Assembly: GCF_030247195.1 (NCBI RefSeq)
Contig: NC_080670.1
Span: forward strand, 96,197,416 to 96,261,415
From: Topomyia yanbarensis
Taxonomy: Eukaryota; Arthropoda; Insecta; Diptera; Culicidae
Direction: 5' to 3'
Length of the DNA stretch: 64,000 bases
Below the pieces are notes generated by a model. It was not told the DNA's origin and made no database searches. It saw nothing but the letters and a program-made list of their open reading frames with translations. Made by a program: the position numbers and the translations under genes. Of this stretch, positions 34,217-46,377 are shown one piece after another; position 1 is the first letter of the stretch, and each line of letters begins with the position of its first letter.

Positions 34217-35189
34217 CATCCCAGAAAGAACATATGATTATCCCACTGGCGACGGTGATTGTACCCTGCCTGCAAAGCGAGAATCACACACAACGGCAGC
34301 TGATCACCCCAACACATCTGATCTATTTAATTTCCCCGCTAGATACCAAGGCCCGGGTTTTTATTATCGTCTGATGTCTAATTTTTAGTTCATTACCCAT
34401 CGTACTTCGGTGGGTGACAGAGCTAATGAAGACTGTCGATTTCTGGTCCCTTGCCCAGTGAACAGAGGTATGACAGGAGCGAACCCGCCCGTTCGAATTA
34501 AACTAATAGTTCAATTTTTTGTCTTTTGGCTTAAGTGCCAATACCTTATTTAGAACTGGTGGTATCCAACGGGGAAAAACGATCGGAAATGGTGAGTGAA
34601 GCTAAGCAATCATGTGAAAAAAATTCCCCCCAGAGGCGAGACTCGAACTCGCAACCTTTGAGATTCCGGCCCAATGCACTAACCCTAACCCTATCCCTGG
34701 GTATGGCAACATCCCAGAAAGAACATATGATTATCCCACTGGCGACGGTGATCGTACCCTGCCTGCAAAGCGAGAATCACACACAACGGCAGCTGATTAC
34801 CCCAACAATAAGGTATTGGCACTTAAGCCAAAAGACAAAAAATTGAATTATTAGTTATAAGGTATTGGCACTTAAGCCAAAAGACAAAAAATTGAATTAT
34901 TAGTTTAATTCGAACGGGCGAGTTCGCTCCCGTCATACCTCTGTTCACTGGGCAAGGGACCAGAAATCGACAGTCTTCATTAGCTCTGTCACCCACCGAA
35001 GTACGATGGGTAATGAACAAAAATTAGACATTAGACTATAATAAAAACCCGGGCCTTGGTATCTAGCGGGGAAATTAAATAGATCAAATGTGTTGGGGTG
35101 ATCAGCTGCCGTTGTGTGTGATTCTCGCTTTGCAGGCAGGGTACGATCACCGTCGCCAGTGGGATAATCATATGTTCTTTCTGGGATGT

Positions 35190-35266
35190 CGCCATACCCA
35201 GGGATAGCATAAGGGTTAGTGCATTGGGCCGGAGTCTCAAAGGTTGCGAATTCGAGTCTCGCCTCT
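35190..35266 (+). other. tRNA-like segment, SINE unit 3
   Basis: Plus-strand copy with A-box-like TAGCATAAGGGTTAGTGCA (35205-35223) and B-box-like AATTCGAGTCTCGC. One change (GAGTTC to GAATTC) in the T loop region. Equivalent copies: unit 2 on minus at about 34634-34712 and unit 4 on plus at about 35685-35760. Confidence 0.6.
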
Positions 35267-35840
35267 GGGGGGAATTTTTTTCACATGATTGCTTAGCTTC
35301 ACTCACCATTTCCGATCGTTTTTCCCCGTTGGATACCACCAGTCCTAAATAAGGTATTGGCACTTAAGCCAAAAGACAAAAAAATTAAATTATTATTTTA
35401 ATTCGAACGGGCGGGTTCGCTCCCGTCATACCTCTGTTCACTGGGCAAGGGACCAGAAATCGACAGTCTTCATTAGCTCTGTCACCCACCGAAGTACGAT
35501 GGGTAATGAACTAAAAATTAGACATCAGACGATAATAAAAACCCGGGCCTTGGTATCTAGTGGGGAAATTAAATAGATCAAATGTGTTGGGGTGATCAGC
35601 TGCCGTTGTGTGTGATTCTCGCTTTGCAGGCAGGGTACGATCACCGTCGCCAGTGGGATAATCATATGTTCTTTCTGGAATGTCGCCATACCCAGGGATA
35701 GCATAAGAGTTAGTGCATTGGGCGGGAGTCTCCAAGGTTGCGAGTTCGAGTCTCGCCTCTGGGGGGATTTTTTTCACATGATTGCTTAGCTTCACTCACC
35801 ATTTCAGATCGTTTTTCCCCGTTGGATACCACCAGTCCCG

Positions 35841-36189
35841 ATGAAAGAGCATGGGCCTAGAAGCGGCCACCATATGTTGACTACTGTGCATCCACCATAT
35901 GTTGACTACTGTCAACGTCTGTACATCAACATTGCTATGCCACCACCTGACTAGGAATGATAGACCCAGCACGAAATTTTAATTTTGTGATTTATTTCTC
36001 GCATCAATAAAAATTTTATATATGCAATTTCAAATTATTTTAGTTGCTTTTGTAATAGATTTTCTAAGGAAAAAAGTGAAAAAATACGCAATTTCAAGAA
36101 ATGGGCGTCGACAAAGTGAAAGAGCTAGCGAGTCGCATACCTAAGGCTAGACCAAAAAACAGCTAAACTGCATATCTTTGCAAAATTCC
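35841..36189. other. Unclassified, with a 21-bp direct repeat
   Basis: CCACCATATGTTGACTACTG(T) occurs at 35867-35887 and 35892-35912. The rest is AT-rich with an AATAAA at 36006. It may be the edge of an LTR-type element preceding the env-like fragment, but no second LTR was found. Confidence 0.35.
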
Positions 36190-36593
36190 TAACCACCGCG
36201 GTAGTATCGTCAACGATACGACCAACAAGCTCGACAACTATAACTCCCGTACACAACACCGGAATACTGTTTGATAACATCGGATGATATCTAGTGAAAC
36301 GGGGTGTATGGACCACTAACGTCAACACATCCGTTTGTCCTATAGAAGATGTGTCGAATATCAACCATATACACGACAACGTTACGAACGCTATATCCAA
36401 AATGCAAGATACTGTTTGAGACGCCACACTTCCTGAAATGAAAACAACTATTGAGCAACAATCGCTGACAACAATCCAGAGAATAAAATCTCTAAATAGG
36501 GATAGAAGACGCAAAAGGATGTTTGGTTTCCTCAAAGATATTCTTTTCGGCGTAGATAATCTAGTAGAGGAAACTTTATCAACTGGAAACTAA
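36190..36593 (+). pseudogene. Decayed envelope-like fragment (insect errantivirus/baculovirus F type)
   Basis: The plus-strand frame has a GILFDNIG block, a W-T-x-x-V-N segment shortly after it, and further on a basic RRRKR cluster followed by a glycine/phenylalanine-containing hydrophobic segment. This order resembles the N-terminal subunit and furin-type cleavage site of insect F-like envelope proteins found in gypsy/errantivirus elements. At least two in-frame stops (after DNIG and after MQDTV) and the lack of any transmembrane part show it is dead. No gag or pol of such an element is present. Similarity is by eye only. Confidence 0.45.
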
Positions 36594-36682
36594 ATGAGGA
36601 TTGCTTGCATGTCACTTTAAAAATGGTGGTCATTAGCATCGCGATCTATGATGCTTTCAAAATTGTACCAATACCTTCCGCA

Positions 36683-37278
36683 TGTCTAGGCTCATGTCCA
36701 ATCATTATACTTTAGATGCGCATCTCCGTCGTATTGGGCTCGCTGAGGGTAATCATTGTGCTTGTGGAGAAGGTTACCATGACATTGAGCATGTTGTTTG
36801 GTCCTGCACTGAATATCGTGAAGCCAGATCACAATTAGTAGATTCTTTACAAGTCCGAGGAAGACCAATCCATGTTCCTGTTAGAGACATCCTGGCGTAT
36901 CGCGATCCTCTATACATGGAACTTATCTATCATTTTCTAAAAACAGCGTCTGTCAAAATTTAATTAAATTCATCTCCTCATACTCTCATCCAAGGCTAAT
37001 CATTCACCAATTAAATTGTCCTAGAATATTTAGTTTTTAAATTTAGACAATAACAGAAAAAAAGTAAATAAATACACCCGAAAATACTAGATCATTATGA
37101 AATACAACAATGTAAGGAAAAAAGCAAACAATAAAGTGATTTCAGTGTTAGTTTTAGACAAAGTACTAGTATAGTTAAAATTAGTCTTAAGGATTTTTGT
37201 AACGTGCTATGTAAAAAAAAGAAACTGCCGTAAAAAGCTTTTGCAAATGCCGTGTCAAATAAACGTATGGAAAAAAAA
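36683..37278 (+). mobile_element. 5'-truncated I-like LINE fragment with poly-A
   Basis: The 13-bp TSD AATACCTTCCGCA (36670-36682 and 37279-37291) brackets about 600 bp. The 94-codon frame to 36963 starts MSRLMSNHYTLDAHLRRIGL and includes the finger CACGEGYHDIEHVVWSC, the extreme C-terminus of ORF2. The 3' UTR ends CAAATGCCGTGTCAAATAAACG plus A run. A third I-like subfamily, differing from those at 20638 and 53052. Confidence 0.85.
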
Positions 37279-37344
37279 AATACCTTCCGCAGTCAACCGC
37301 TCGATCATTTTCATTAACCAGGATGTCATCGGTATGAATCAAGC

Positions 37345-37556
37345 TTTTTGTAGAATGTCTCTGAAAAAACATGATTTGCGGTGTTACCTGCCAAACAACC
37401 CCTTAAACGAAAAATTATCCCAAAGACTCAACGTAGAGGTTAAAATTTTTTAACATAGAATGTGTATGCAAAGTTTGAAAGAAATTGGTTAAGTAGTTTT
37501 TGAATGGCAGGTAACACCGCAAATCATGTTTTTTTCTAGAGACGTTCTACAAAAAG
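37345..37556 (+). mobile_element. Small hairpin MITE
   Basis: Arms of about 48 bp, TTTTTGTAGAATGTCTCTGA...GCGGTGTTACCTGCC and its complement ending ...GTTCTACAAAAA, enclose about 115 bp. A related but more diverged copy lies at 40190-40365 (shared GTATGCAAAGTTTGAAAGAA and TTTTTGAATGGYAG). No coding sequence and no clear TSD. Confidence 0.65.
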
Positions 37557-37987
37557 TTTCGTCACCGAGTCGTTGGTTGATATTTTTGCAAAGTAAAATT
37601 ACAGCGTGTTTTTGAAATGATACACTATAATGTATTTTTCCCAACTAAGTACATACTCCTTCAAATTAAATTTGCACATTAAAGTGCTTTAAAAATAAAG
37701 AGACCTTTTCGATGACATCGAAGTGCTATAACTAATAGTTTCGTCTTAAATATCAATGTCCGGCTTACAAGAGTTCAATGGCTCAACGCAACACAACCCA
37801 CCCTCTCCCCGCCTCTAGGACGTACTGCGAGTTGGGGAGTCTTACTAAGGTATGGTGGGGTTTGGACTGAGTTCTGATAAACTGCTAAACTAGTTCCCTG
37901 AGTGGGTTTCTGAACAGGGTGTTTTTGAATATTAAAATATTACACACACGGAAGAAATCTTGAGTGGAACGGATTCTTTTATAAGTA
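37557..37987. other. No recognisable feature
   Basis: Mixed AT-rich sequence between the hairpin MITE and the Helitron-like repeat. No coding frame or repeat partner seen. Confidence 0.35.
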
Positions 37988-38592
<605 letters not shown>

Positions 38593-38649
38593 CAGATGTA
38601 AATGTAATGTGACTGATGAGCTAAAAATTAGTGCATAATTTTTACTTAC

Positions 38650-39748
38650 CAGTTGTGAATGGAGGAAATACAGGCGGAAAATACTGTTCTGGACTGACGT
38701 AGTATTTAGACTTTTTATTTCGGATTGGTTTCCATTTTTTTGCCAAACGTCCGAAAATAGAGCGCCTATAGGTTAGGTGAGTTTCTATAAACTGCAATAA
38801 CTTTGGTACGTTTATGAACATGTCATCATCTGTTTTCAATAGGTATGTTGCATTCGGACAGTTTATACTCGTCCACTCCAATAGAGAAATTGACTTCAAC
38901 GTAAGGTTGCTATAGCTGTCTACGAAATTGCCTCTTATCAAATCGCTATACATGTAGTTCTCTGCCGATAACTGATCTGCAATACGTTGATCTTGCGTGC
39001 GGCCTAACACAAATCCAATGGATATATCTCGGCGTATACCATAGTGCCCCCAGGATTGTCTGATAGATAAACGCTGTTCTCTATGGGTAGGCGCTGAAGT
39101 AACCAGAATCAACAAATTAACATCAGACCCCTTATCTGGACATATATTCGTAATGGTGCCGATGTCATTCACATGTCCTTTTTCATAAATATCTTTAGTC
39201 TTTACTACTCTCTCCACTGTACTTTCAACGATTTTGGGAATATCAGTTTCATTGGGTGTGGAATGATTACGCGGTATTTTTTTTCGCTTTTTGGAAAGAT
39301 TCTCTTGGGATTCGGATAACTTCATTATCTTTTGTATATAATTACTATTGGCTTCAATCTTGATTGTTGATTCATTCGTCAATAAACTGGCTTCTCCCAA
39401 CCTTTGAAAAACATTACTGATATTGTTAGGTAAACCACATCCATTTGCTAGATATGTGAAAAAACCGCAATTCTTCCGTCTAATTATTTTGCTCTGTACG
39501 TTTTTCCTACTGTGTGTAACGTTTGCGAGTAGTGGTACTAAAAATTTTTCCGTGTCATTATGTCGCGACTCGTGATATCGTTTAGTTTCAATATCAAATT
39601 GCCTAGAGTTGAGTGTCGAATAGAATATGATTGTCGCCAATATTATTACACCAAAAACCAAATGCGTTATTCGAAAATGCGTGTAGCACATTTTTGTGTG
39701 GAGAAATAAACCAATCATTTCCATTCAATATGCCGTGAAAATTATAGC
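38650..39748 (-). CDS. Beta-1,3-galactosyltransferase-like (GT31) exon, 3' part of gene missing
   Basis: Minus-strand exon bounded by an acceptor (TTTTTATTTTTTCCAG, AG at 39750-39749) and a donor (CTG-GTAAGTAAA, GT at 38649-38648). The ATG at 39724 gives about 358 residues: a single N-terminal membrane segment (about residues 19-38, [20 protein letters not shown]) typical of a type II Golgi enzyme, a low-complexity stem, then the GT31 catalytic core with [13 protein letters not shown] and the DXD motif in [12 protein letters not shown] (near residue 298). The C-terminal catalytic end (the usual EDV-type motif) is not in the exon and no downstream exon is recognised within the window. The frame is clean, so the gene is probably active. 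Family members transfer galactose (or GalNAc/GlcNAc) in beta-1,3 linkage in the Golgi; the exact substrate is unknown. Confidence 0.85.
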
Positions 39749-40780
39749 CTGGAAAAAATAAAAATAAATGATTAATTTCAAGAGATTGTGTTAATGACAT
39801 GGTGAAGAGTCATTACGTCCGGAACATTAGGATGCATCTACCGGTAGGTAATTTTAATCTTCTGTAGGGGACGGTGGGGAATTGTGAACATAGTTTTGTT
39901 TACGGGGCATAACCAACATAAACATTGTTCGATTTTCAATATTTGAACTGGTATTCGCAAAGGACACCTTTATAGACCCCAAGGCAGAAATAATTTAAAA
40001 TAATCATTATCTTGCTTGAGATGTGGCAGATTGCGTGAAATACATGGCATCGACATTTTTTTGTTTGTTGAGGAGTTGTGAACGCAGAGTAGGAGAAATG
40101 GAACATTCTTGTGGTTTATTTTAATGAGGTCTATAGAAGACAAATTTTAAGACATTTTGTGAACAATAGCAAATTTTATTTCAAGCGAGTAAAAAAACCC
40201 CTAATTGAAAAATTATCTTAAAAACTCGACGTAAGGGTTAGGTTTACATATAATATGTATGCAAAGTTTGAAAGAAATCGATTAAGTGGTTTTTGAATGG
40301 TAGCTCTCATCGCAAATCGTGTTTTGGCATTGAAAATGTCTTACAGAACTATCTTGGCAGGGTGTCATTCTAAAATCTACAATCAAACGATGTCACGTTT
40401 TTGCGTCACTATTTTGAACGCTAATAACTTTGTTATTTATGAACGGATTTCCGTCTGGTTATCACCAAACAATTCGGAATTAACTGAAATTATGTTTTAT
40501 TGCTATTGTGTTTTTGTATTTCAATAGCACACTATTGAAAAACAAGCGAAAAATGAACAGATCTCGAAAACGTGAAAACTCCCATACATCAGTCAATCTA
40601 TCCCCGGCAGAGCCGTCAATAGGGAGCAGCTTAGTAATTCAAACGAACACGAAAAGTTATAAATAAATGTGCCGTGTGCCGGTTTGAATCAGTTGTTGCT
40701 CTTTTGCCAGACAAATAACATCGTGCCTATAGCGTCTCGTACGATAGATTTGAGCACCCAGCACACTACGCTTCTATGAA
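39749..40780. other. Upstream intron/flank of the GT31 gene, no other gene seen
   Basis: Presumed intron and 5' region of the minus-strand gene. Contains a diverged copy (40190-40365) of the hairpin MITE. Phrases such as GGGGAATTGTGAAC recur with variation (39877, 40073), but no coding sequence was recognised. Confidence 0.35.
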
Positions 40781-40832
40781 TGACGTCATCATCGACTATT
40801 TAAAGAATATCATTCCTCGAGCGACTTCATTC
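40781..40832 (+). promoter_or_regulatory. CRE-TATA-Inr core promoter
   Basis: Palindromic CRE TGACGTCA (40781-40788), TATA-type TATTTAAA (40797-40804) and arthropod initiator TCATTC (40827-40832; A at 40829) are in canonical spacing: the TATA begins 32 bases before the initiator A. A short ATG frame follows (about 40896, MSAAFDHCYRWG-stop) before inverted repeat 2 starts at 40946. The transcript it would drive to the right is unknown; an interrupted host gene or element promoter are both possible. Confidence 0.5.
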
Positions 40833-41983
40833 TCCCGTCAAACGTCAGGCCGTAAAGAACAGCAGTAGCAATCGTGCATGATAACAATTCGCTGCGATGA
40901 GTGCTGCATTTGATCACTGCTACCGCTGGGGATGATCCGATGTAAGACTATCAGCACCGGGCGTGGGTATAAGCAATTTACTAACCGTCATCATAACACG
41001 ACACCGCACCGGCGGTTGGTAAACAGGTTGAGAAATGGAAACTTATCGTTTCGGTTTACAGCGAGTGTCTATATTTGGTAACTTCTTCCAACCGACGCCA
41101 ACGTTGCTATTCGCAGAAAGGAGGCGAAACAAAGGAAAATGTAAAAAATAGGATCTCGCGATAAATGTTATGCAGAAGTGTTCTGCGTGAATTTTGATTC
41201 GACTCGTGAGATTTTTATTTTAAATAAAATTATGGATTGAGCTCAATAAATAAAACTATCGGTTGTGAGACAATAAATTATTTGATTGAATTCAATAACA
41301 ATTTTTTAAAGTTTACAAAAATTAAAACAATTATTGAAATTAAAAGTTTATTGTAACTTTAATGAAAATATACTTTCAAACCTCGATTCACACCAATTAT
41401 TTTGTCGTTTGATACAATGAACAGTATTTGTTTGTATTCAATTACCCACAGTTTTGATTATGATGTATGTTTTCTGCGTGGAAGTAAAAATTAGTGCATC
41501 TAAGCAGCTTGGATTGAACTGGAAGATGTAGCATTATGTCAAGCTGGGCATGATGTGTCCCAGGATCCGATTGATGGGATGCTAGCAAGAAGCGGAATTT
41601 CATTGGCTTTGAAGCTTGTAAAAGCCCGAAAATTTTTATATGTGGAGGCCAATACGAAAGCTAATGATAGTGTCCAACGAAAATCGAAAATCGCTGCGAA
41701 CAAATGGTGATGATTGTAGGGACTGTGGAAACTAAGATTCGAGAAGAAAGAAAATGCGTGTATTTTTCTCGCGCAAAGTTTTTAATTCAGGACCAGTAGT
41801 AAAAAGAAGATCACAACGATAATGGTTTATCACATACTCTGCAGCGCTTAGTTCAAAAACGCTGGATTTAATTGCTAATAGGTACGCATGGCAGGACACA
41901 GATCACACCTGTTACATCATCACCATCTCATTTCATCCGGTGGTTCATCATATTTTCGAGGGATAATATTGTGTTGTGGTGTA

Positions 41984-42660
41984 CAGTCGTGATTCGCTGG
42001 TTGGACACTTTTTAACTGGACCGCTTTTTGGTTGGACCTCCGCTATTTGGACCATTGTCCAACTAAAAAGCATCTGAACGTCAAAATCTCGTGCCAAATT
42101 TACTTTGACAATCAATCTGACAATATTTAGAGATAAGAACAGATGCATGTACACTGCCAACATCTCCTTTGGAGAGTTTTTGACATTTGTCAGTCGGTCC
42201 AACTAGCGAATCAAATTCGTTAGTTGGACAAGGCTGTGACCCAAGATGGGAGAAAGGTGGGAACATTTGACACTTTTGAGTGTATTAGTATTATACTTGC
42301 AAAATTAAGCATGGCGGCCGGGGCCCTTGAAGTAAACATCAACATCCGAACGAGCATCCTGATTCTTTGGCGCACGATGAAAAGTGAGAAAAGGCCGAGC
42401 ATTACTTCGGATCTATCGATTAGAACACTTATGGACACTTCTTACCTCGAAAAAAACCGATTAAATTAACTATGACCGAACCGAAACAAAACTTATGGCA
42501 ACAGAAGGGCCCGCTACGTCAACTGTTTGCGCTTTTCTTCTTCATATCCTCTTGTTTTTTCGGCTTCATCAAAGAAAAATGACAACCGCACTCACACACA
42601 GAAAAAAATGTGCACACCTGTATCCGTCTTGGCTGTGGCCCAACCAGCGAATCACGACTG
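41984..42660 (+). mobile_element. TA-flanked MITE with 24-bp TIR
   Basis: TIR CAGTCGTGATTCGCTGGTTG with its exact complement at 42637-42660; TA at 41982-41983 and 42661-42662. The mirror arm (around 61070) is empty. A palindromic TCCAACTAGCGAATCAAATT-CGTTAGTTGGA in the centre (42199-42230) repeats the TIR theme. A further 80 bp (42663-42741) with a weaker TIR-like end (GCGATCATAGGCAG) is also absent from the mirror arm, so the full insertion may be 41984-42741. Confidence 0.75.
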
Positions 42661-43989
42661 TATACTACCCAAGATCGCTTATTTGCCCCGTTTTCTATGG
42701 GATTTCCTATCTTCATGGGACTGATTTGCGATCATAGGCAGTATAGTGAAATGCATGAACGTCAATGCACTTGGAATTCAATTCACTTCGTCTGTAAATA
42801 AGGGGAGGGCGGGAGTAGACGGGGTTGGGTGGTTGTACTTAACTTATAAAAATTATATTTTTAATACATTTTAACATTTCTAATATTGTTCTTAGAAACA
42901 GTAACACGAAATGTTAATTAACTTTATAATTTATTGTTGGACAATGAAATTGCTTTTTTCAAGACGTTTATTATAAATTTACTAGAAGTATTCCGCGTCG
43001 AACAATGTGGAAATGTCCTATAATTCTAGGATAGCCACTTTTGTTAATTCGTTGCAATAGTTTTTGACTTACTCCGACAATTTTATGCAAACTGTGGATA
43101 CATGGATGTGGATTTGATGACCAATTTGGTAAGCAGCGAACGTCACGTTCAAATTTTTTCGAACGTTCCACTGTTTAACCTACCTATGATTAAGACCCGT
43201 GTCAGGCCATGGCAAACACCTGATGATGCTTTGGCTCGTTCTAAGCACAGACAAACAAATATAACAATTCGAAGACTGATTTGGGAAATACATCGATGAT
43301 ATTCAAAAGAGCACATCTGAACATTACATTACATTATTGTCGCTTCAGCTCATCGCATCGCATCGCATTTGACAGGCGAAGATCTAATAGAATTTCAAAT
43401 TGTTTGAGTTAAAAGTTGGAGACACAGTACGCTACTTCGAATTATGAAAAAAAATCTTATCGCTGACGCTAGGAATTTGGCACTACCCCGCAGGACCGTT
43501 GTTTGAAAGCAAGATTCCGTGTTATGTCATTTGCCATACTGATAAATTGGAATCAAATTTATAATTTTTGAGCAATAACTCATTATTTGATTCCATCTTT
43601 GGAATTACCGTATCGACGACAAAATGTTGAATTCAGTTAATATATATCTGTATTAACTTGCCACAAATTCGTGTGTACCAATTTGCTCCAGGGTACGCAC
43701 TTAATGTTTATTTCTTGAAGTAGATGTAGTTGTAGTTAGTATTTCAGCTCCAGCGATACAACCGATTTTAATTAGAATTAGTTGTGTTATTGGCGCCAGA
43801 ATACTACACAGTTAAGCTTTTTCGGGAAATCAGCCGGAATACGAATTACGAATACGAATTAGAACCAACCAGAATTTTCGATTGAACTTTACTTTACCCA
43901 TAGGTGCACGCAAAGTTCATATATCGATTACTGGAAGCCTATTGGCCGATAGTAGCGCCAGCTAGCGGCTACTTGTTGCCAAAGGCATT

Positions 43990-44590
43990 GTTTATGTTAT
44001 AAAGGCTCGCACAGAGTGAACCCAAATCTACCTATCGAACAATCAGATGGCTACCTATCGTGCAAAGTAAACAATACGGGTGAATGACCTATAAGGTTAA
44101 AACCCGCTCCAATAAAATCAATCAATTAAACAAATATTCTTCTTTCGGAGAACATGCAACAAATGTATTAGTTAGTTAATATCATGGCGAAATATTTCAA
44201 TCGTCGAAACAAGACACTGTATTCAGTTTATTATGCTTTTTTGTAACAATGTAAAATAAATTACATGGAATAGTATCAAGAATAAAGTGCTATAAGCCAC
44301 GAAACAGTGGGTTTTCAATTCACTCCATATTAATTAATTGTGTAACTCGGTTGAAGTCACTCAAAGTTACAGCAAAAATTATGGGTGCCAGAAACAAAGA
44401 AGATGCCATCATTTTAGGCAGCGTTGCGCATTCCTCTGTACGGGACTCTATAATACTACAGACACTAATTGTTGTTTGCTTAAAAATGATAGTTATATGT
44501 TTTACACATACAATCTGAATTGGATGTCATTTATTAATAGCAAAAGTAAAATTACTTTTGGTATGGGTCAAAATCCACATTGAGGGGAAA
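43990..44590. repeat. Block present only in the left arm, with LINE/SINE-type tail
   Basis: Absent from the mirror position near 52105-52140. 44083-44125 (GGGTGAATGACCTATAAGGT then TAAAACC and an A-rich run) resembles the tail at 33620-33680, which suggests a small retroposon. The rest is unclassified. Confidence 0.45.
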
Positions 44591-45332
44591 TTCCGGAGAA
44601 ACTATTGTTGGTTCAGCGCAATTCACAGCAGTCACGACAGAGTTGACGATACTCCTTTTGTTCACGAGCACTACATGTGTTTGGTGAATATTGGTTTGGA
44701 ACTTCCTCTCAACGTGAATTTTGATAATTGTCTTTTAAGCACAAATCTCCGATCAACATGGAGAACGTGCTATTTGAACCAGTCGCTACTGATTCCTGAC
44801 TCTAGTTCTAGGTTAGTTAGATGAGATATGATTACTATAACAACGTGCTCCGTGTATCAACCTAGGAAAACAACGCATTTTACGCAAGTTAATATTATTA
44901 TTGAAGCCACACATAAAATACTATCACTTAATTATTTTTGTTTTACTGTATACTGTTCTGCCGAAGTTGTACAGTAATGTTTTCATTTCGAATGGTTACA
45001 ATCCAGCGTACCAAGTATTCATGAATAAGCCCACTATTCTTCGATTCAAAATTGCCTTTGAATATACTTAAAACCCAGATATGTTTACCCGGCTATGCTG
45101 TCTACAATATGACCACAGCTGATGGACATTTAGGCTACAAAAATTATGTAAAAATTAGTGTAAACGTCTATTACCTGGGGTATGGCAGTATTTTCACATA
45201 CATTAACGCGCAATTTTTCTCCCATCCGAATATATTTGACTGCAGCGTCTGAAGGACGTACGTCAGATGGCTTCCGTATAATTTGGTAAAACCCAACTTT
45301 CTCTGGCTTTTCTATATAGTATTAGCTCCTCT

Positions 45333-45539
45333 TCAAAGGCTTCGAAATACATAAAAACGAAAGCGTATTCGAAACTGATCGTTCGTATAAACTGTTTCCA
45401 CAAAACAATCGTTGAATGGTCGTAAAGGTTCCTTCTCCGCAAGTTTGTTTGTAATATCTAGCATGAGATCCTTTTCATTACACTCCTGATTCAGAGCGGC
45501 CGTAGTATGTGCTTCAGACAATAACTTCTGGGTAAACAT
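45333..45539 (-). other. Short conserved frame in inverted repeat 2, left copy
   Basis: A 68-codon frame whose translation (LLSEAHTTAALNQECNEKDL...RPFNDCF) closely follows that of the mirror position 51161-51364. Conservation of the frame between arms may just reflect recent duplication. No family recognised; it could be a remnant of the element's own gene. Confidence 0.35.
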
Positions 45540-46377
45540 TAGTTATTAGAATTGGTTGTCCGTTCCGAACCCATAACATTTCTTAGAATTTTTATTACAT
45601 AGAGAATTTTAGCGTATTTGAACAAAAAAATGTCTTATTCAATTCAATAATACAATGTTTATTGCTTCAAACGGCAGAATTAATGGTATGAGCATTTTTT
45701 TCATTGAAACAATAATTAACTTTTAATCACAATAAACATTTCCAGTTTGAATAATTTTACAATCATTGCAATAAAATATTTTTAGAAAAGAGAACGATGT
45801 TTGTTACTGAAATGGTTTTTAAATGGTATCCATATCATTAAAAAAACGATTATTTTATTGGATGATTGCAAAAAAAAGTAACGTAACTATAATAACAACT
45901 ACCGGTGTAGAAACAGATTATTATTTTGGCAACCTATTTACCAACGACCGGTGCGAAAACGGGTGTCTAAATAAAATATCGCATCACTGTTTGCTATATT
46001 CCGGTCGTCAGTAGAGCTGATAGTTTTTTTTTTGATTTTTTAGTGTTTTACACTCGCGATTATTTTTATTCTCGTTTTATCTGTATATCGTTTTATTCGG
46101 TAGTACGTGTGCATTGAAATTTCGTGACTTCAAGCACGATTATATCTACCAGTGTGATTCGTGAAAGTGATTGTTTTTGGTTGTGATTTTTGTTTTCATT
46201 TGACATTATCACTGCACAGACGTTACGCTCAATTTTTTCGCCAAAAGCGACATCTGCTGGTGGGTAGTTGAGTTGTCGCACGTTGCGTGCAAGTTCGCTT
46301 CCATTGACGCACGTTACCCGTTAGCGTTTTCCTGCGCATATTGCATACCCGCTAGGCGTTATTTCTACATCAACAGC

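Larger units (their letters stand above)
34025..35840. repeat. Head-to-head array of four tRNA-like SINE-type units
   Basis: Two units on the minus strand (34025-34510 and 34511-34806) meet two units on the plus strand (about 34857-35385 and 35386-35840). Each contains a tRNA-like segment (see separate entries), a GTACCCTGCCTGCAAAGCG-type block and a second GC-rich hairpin GACGGGAGCGAACCCGCCCG. At the centre a 52-bp AAGGTATTGGCACTTAAGCC block is doubled. Units are nearly identical, so the array formed recently or is homogenised. A short polypeptide can be read through each unit but it is not a recognisable protein. Confidence 0.75.
40946..46024 (+). mobile_element. Left arm of large inverted repeat 2 (TIR-bounded element)
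   Basis: Begins GACTATCAGCACCGG and ends near CCGGTCGTCAGTAGAGCTGA, a decayed complement of the start. A subterminal CACCGCACCGGCGGTTGGTA (40984) recurs inverted near 45950. The arm is the mirror of 50628-61896 apart from insertions: it alone carries the TA-flanked element at 41984-42741 and a roughly 600-bp block at about 43990-44590. No intact transposase was found. Class unknown; the partner's TTA flanks suggest a PIF/Harbinger-like 3-bp TSD. Confidence 0.65.

Noticed and set aside
34139..35760. True tRNA-Ser genes
   Set aside because: T arm pairs perfectly but the acceptor stem does not, position 33 is C, and the units are parts of a repeated SINE-like block.
33500..35840. CRISPR array suggested by spaced repeats
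   Set aside because: Repeat units are hundreds of bases long, inverted in pairs and lie in a eukaryotic transposon landscape; no cas genes.
36125..36535. 136-codon minus-strand hydrophobic frame as a membrane protein
   Set aside because: It is antisense to the env-like fragment, which shows a recognisable motif order on the plus strand; hydrophobicity is a by-product.
42971..43299. Transposase HTH fragments in inverted repeat 2
   Set aside because: Frames on both strands are short and no DDE or HTH motif could be followed in both arms.
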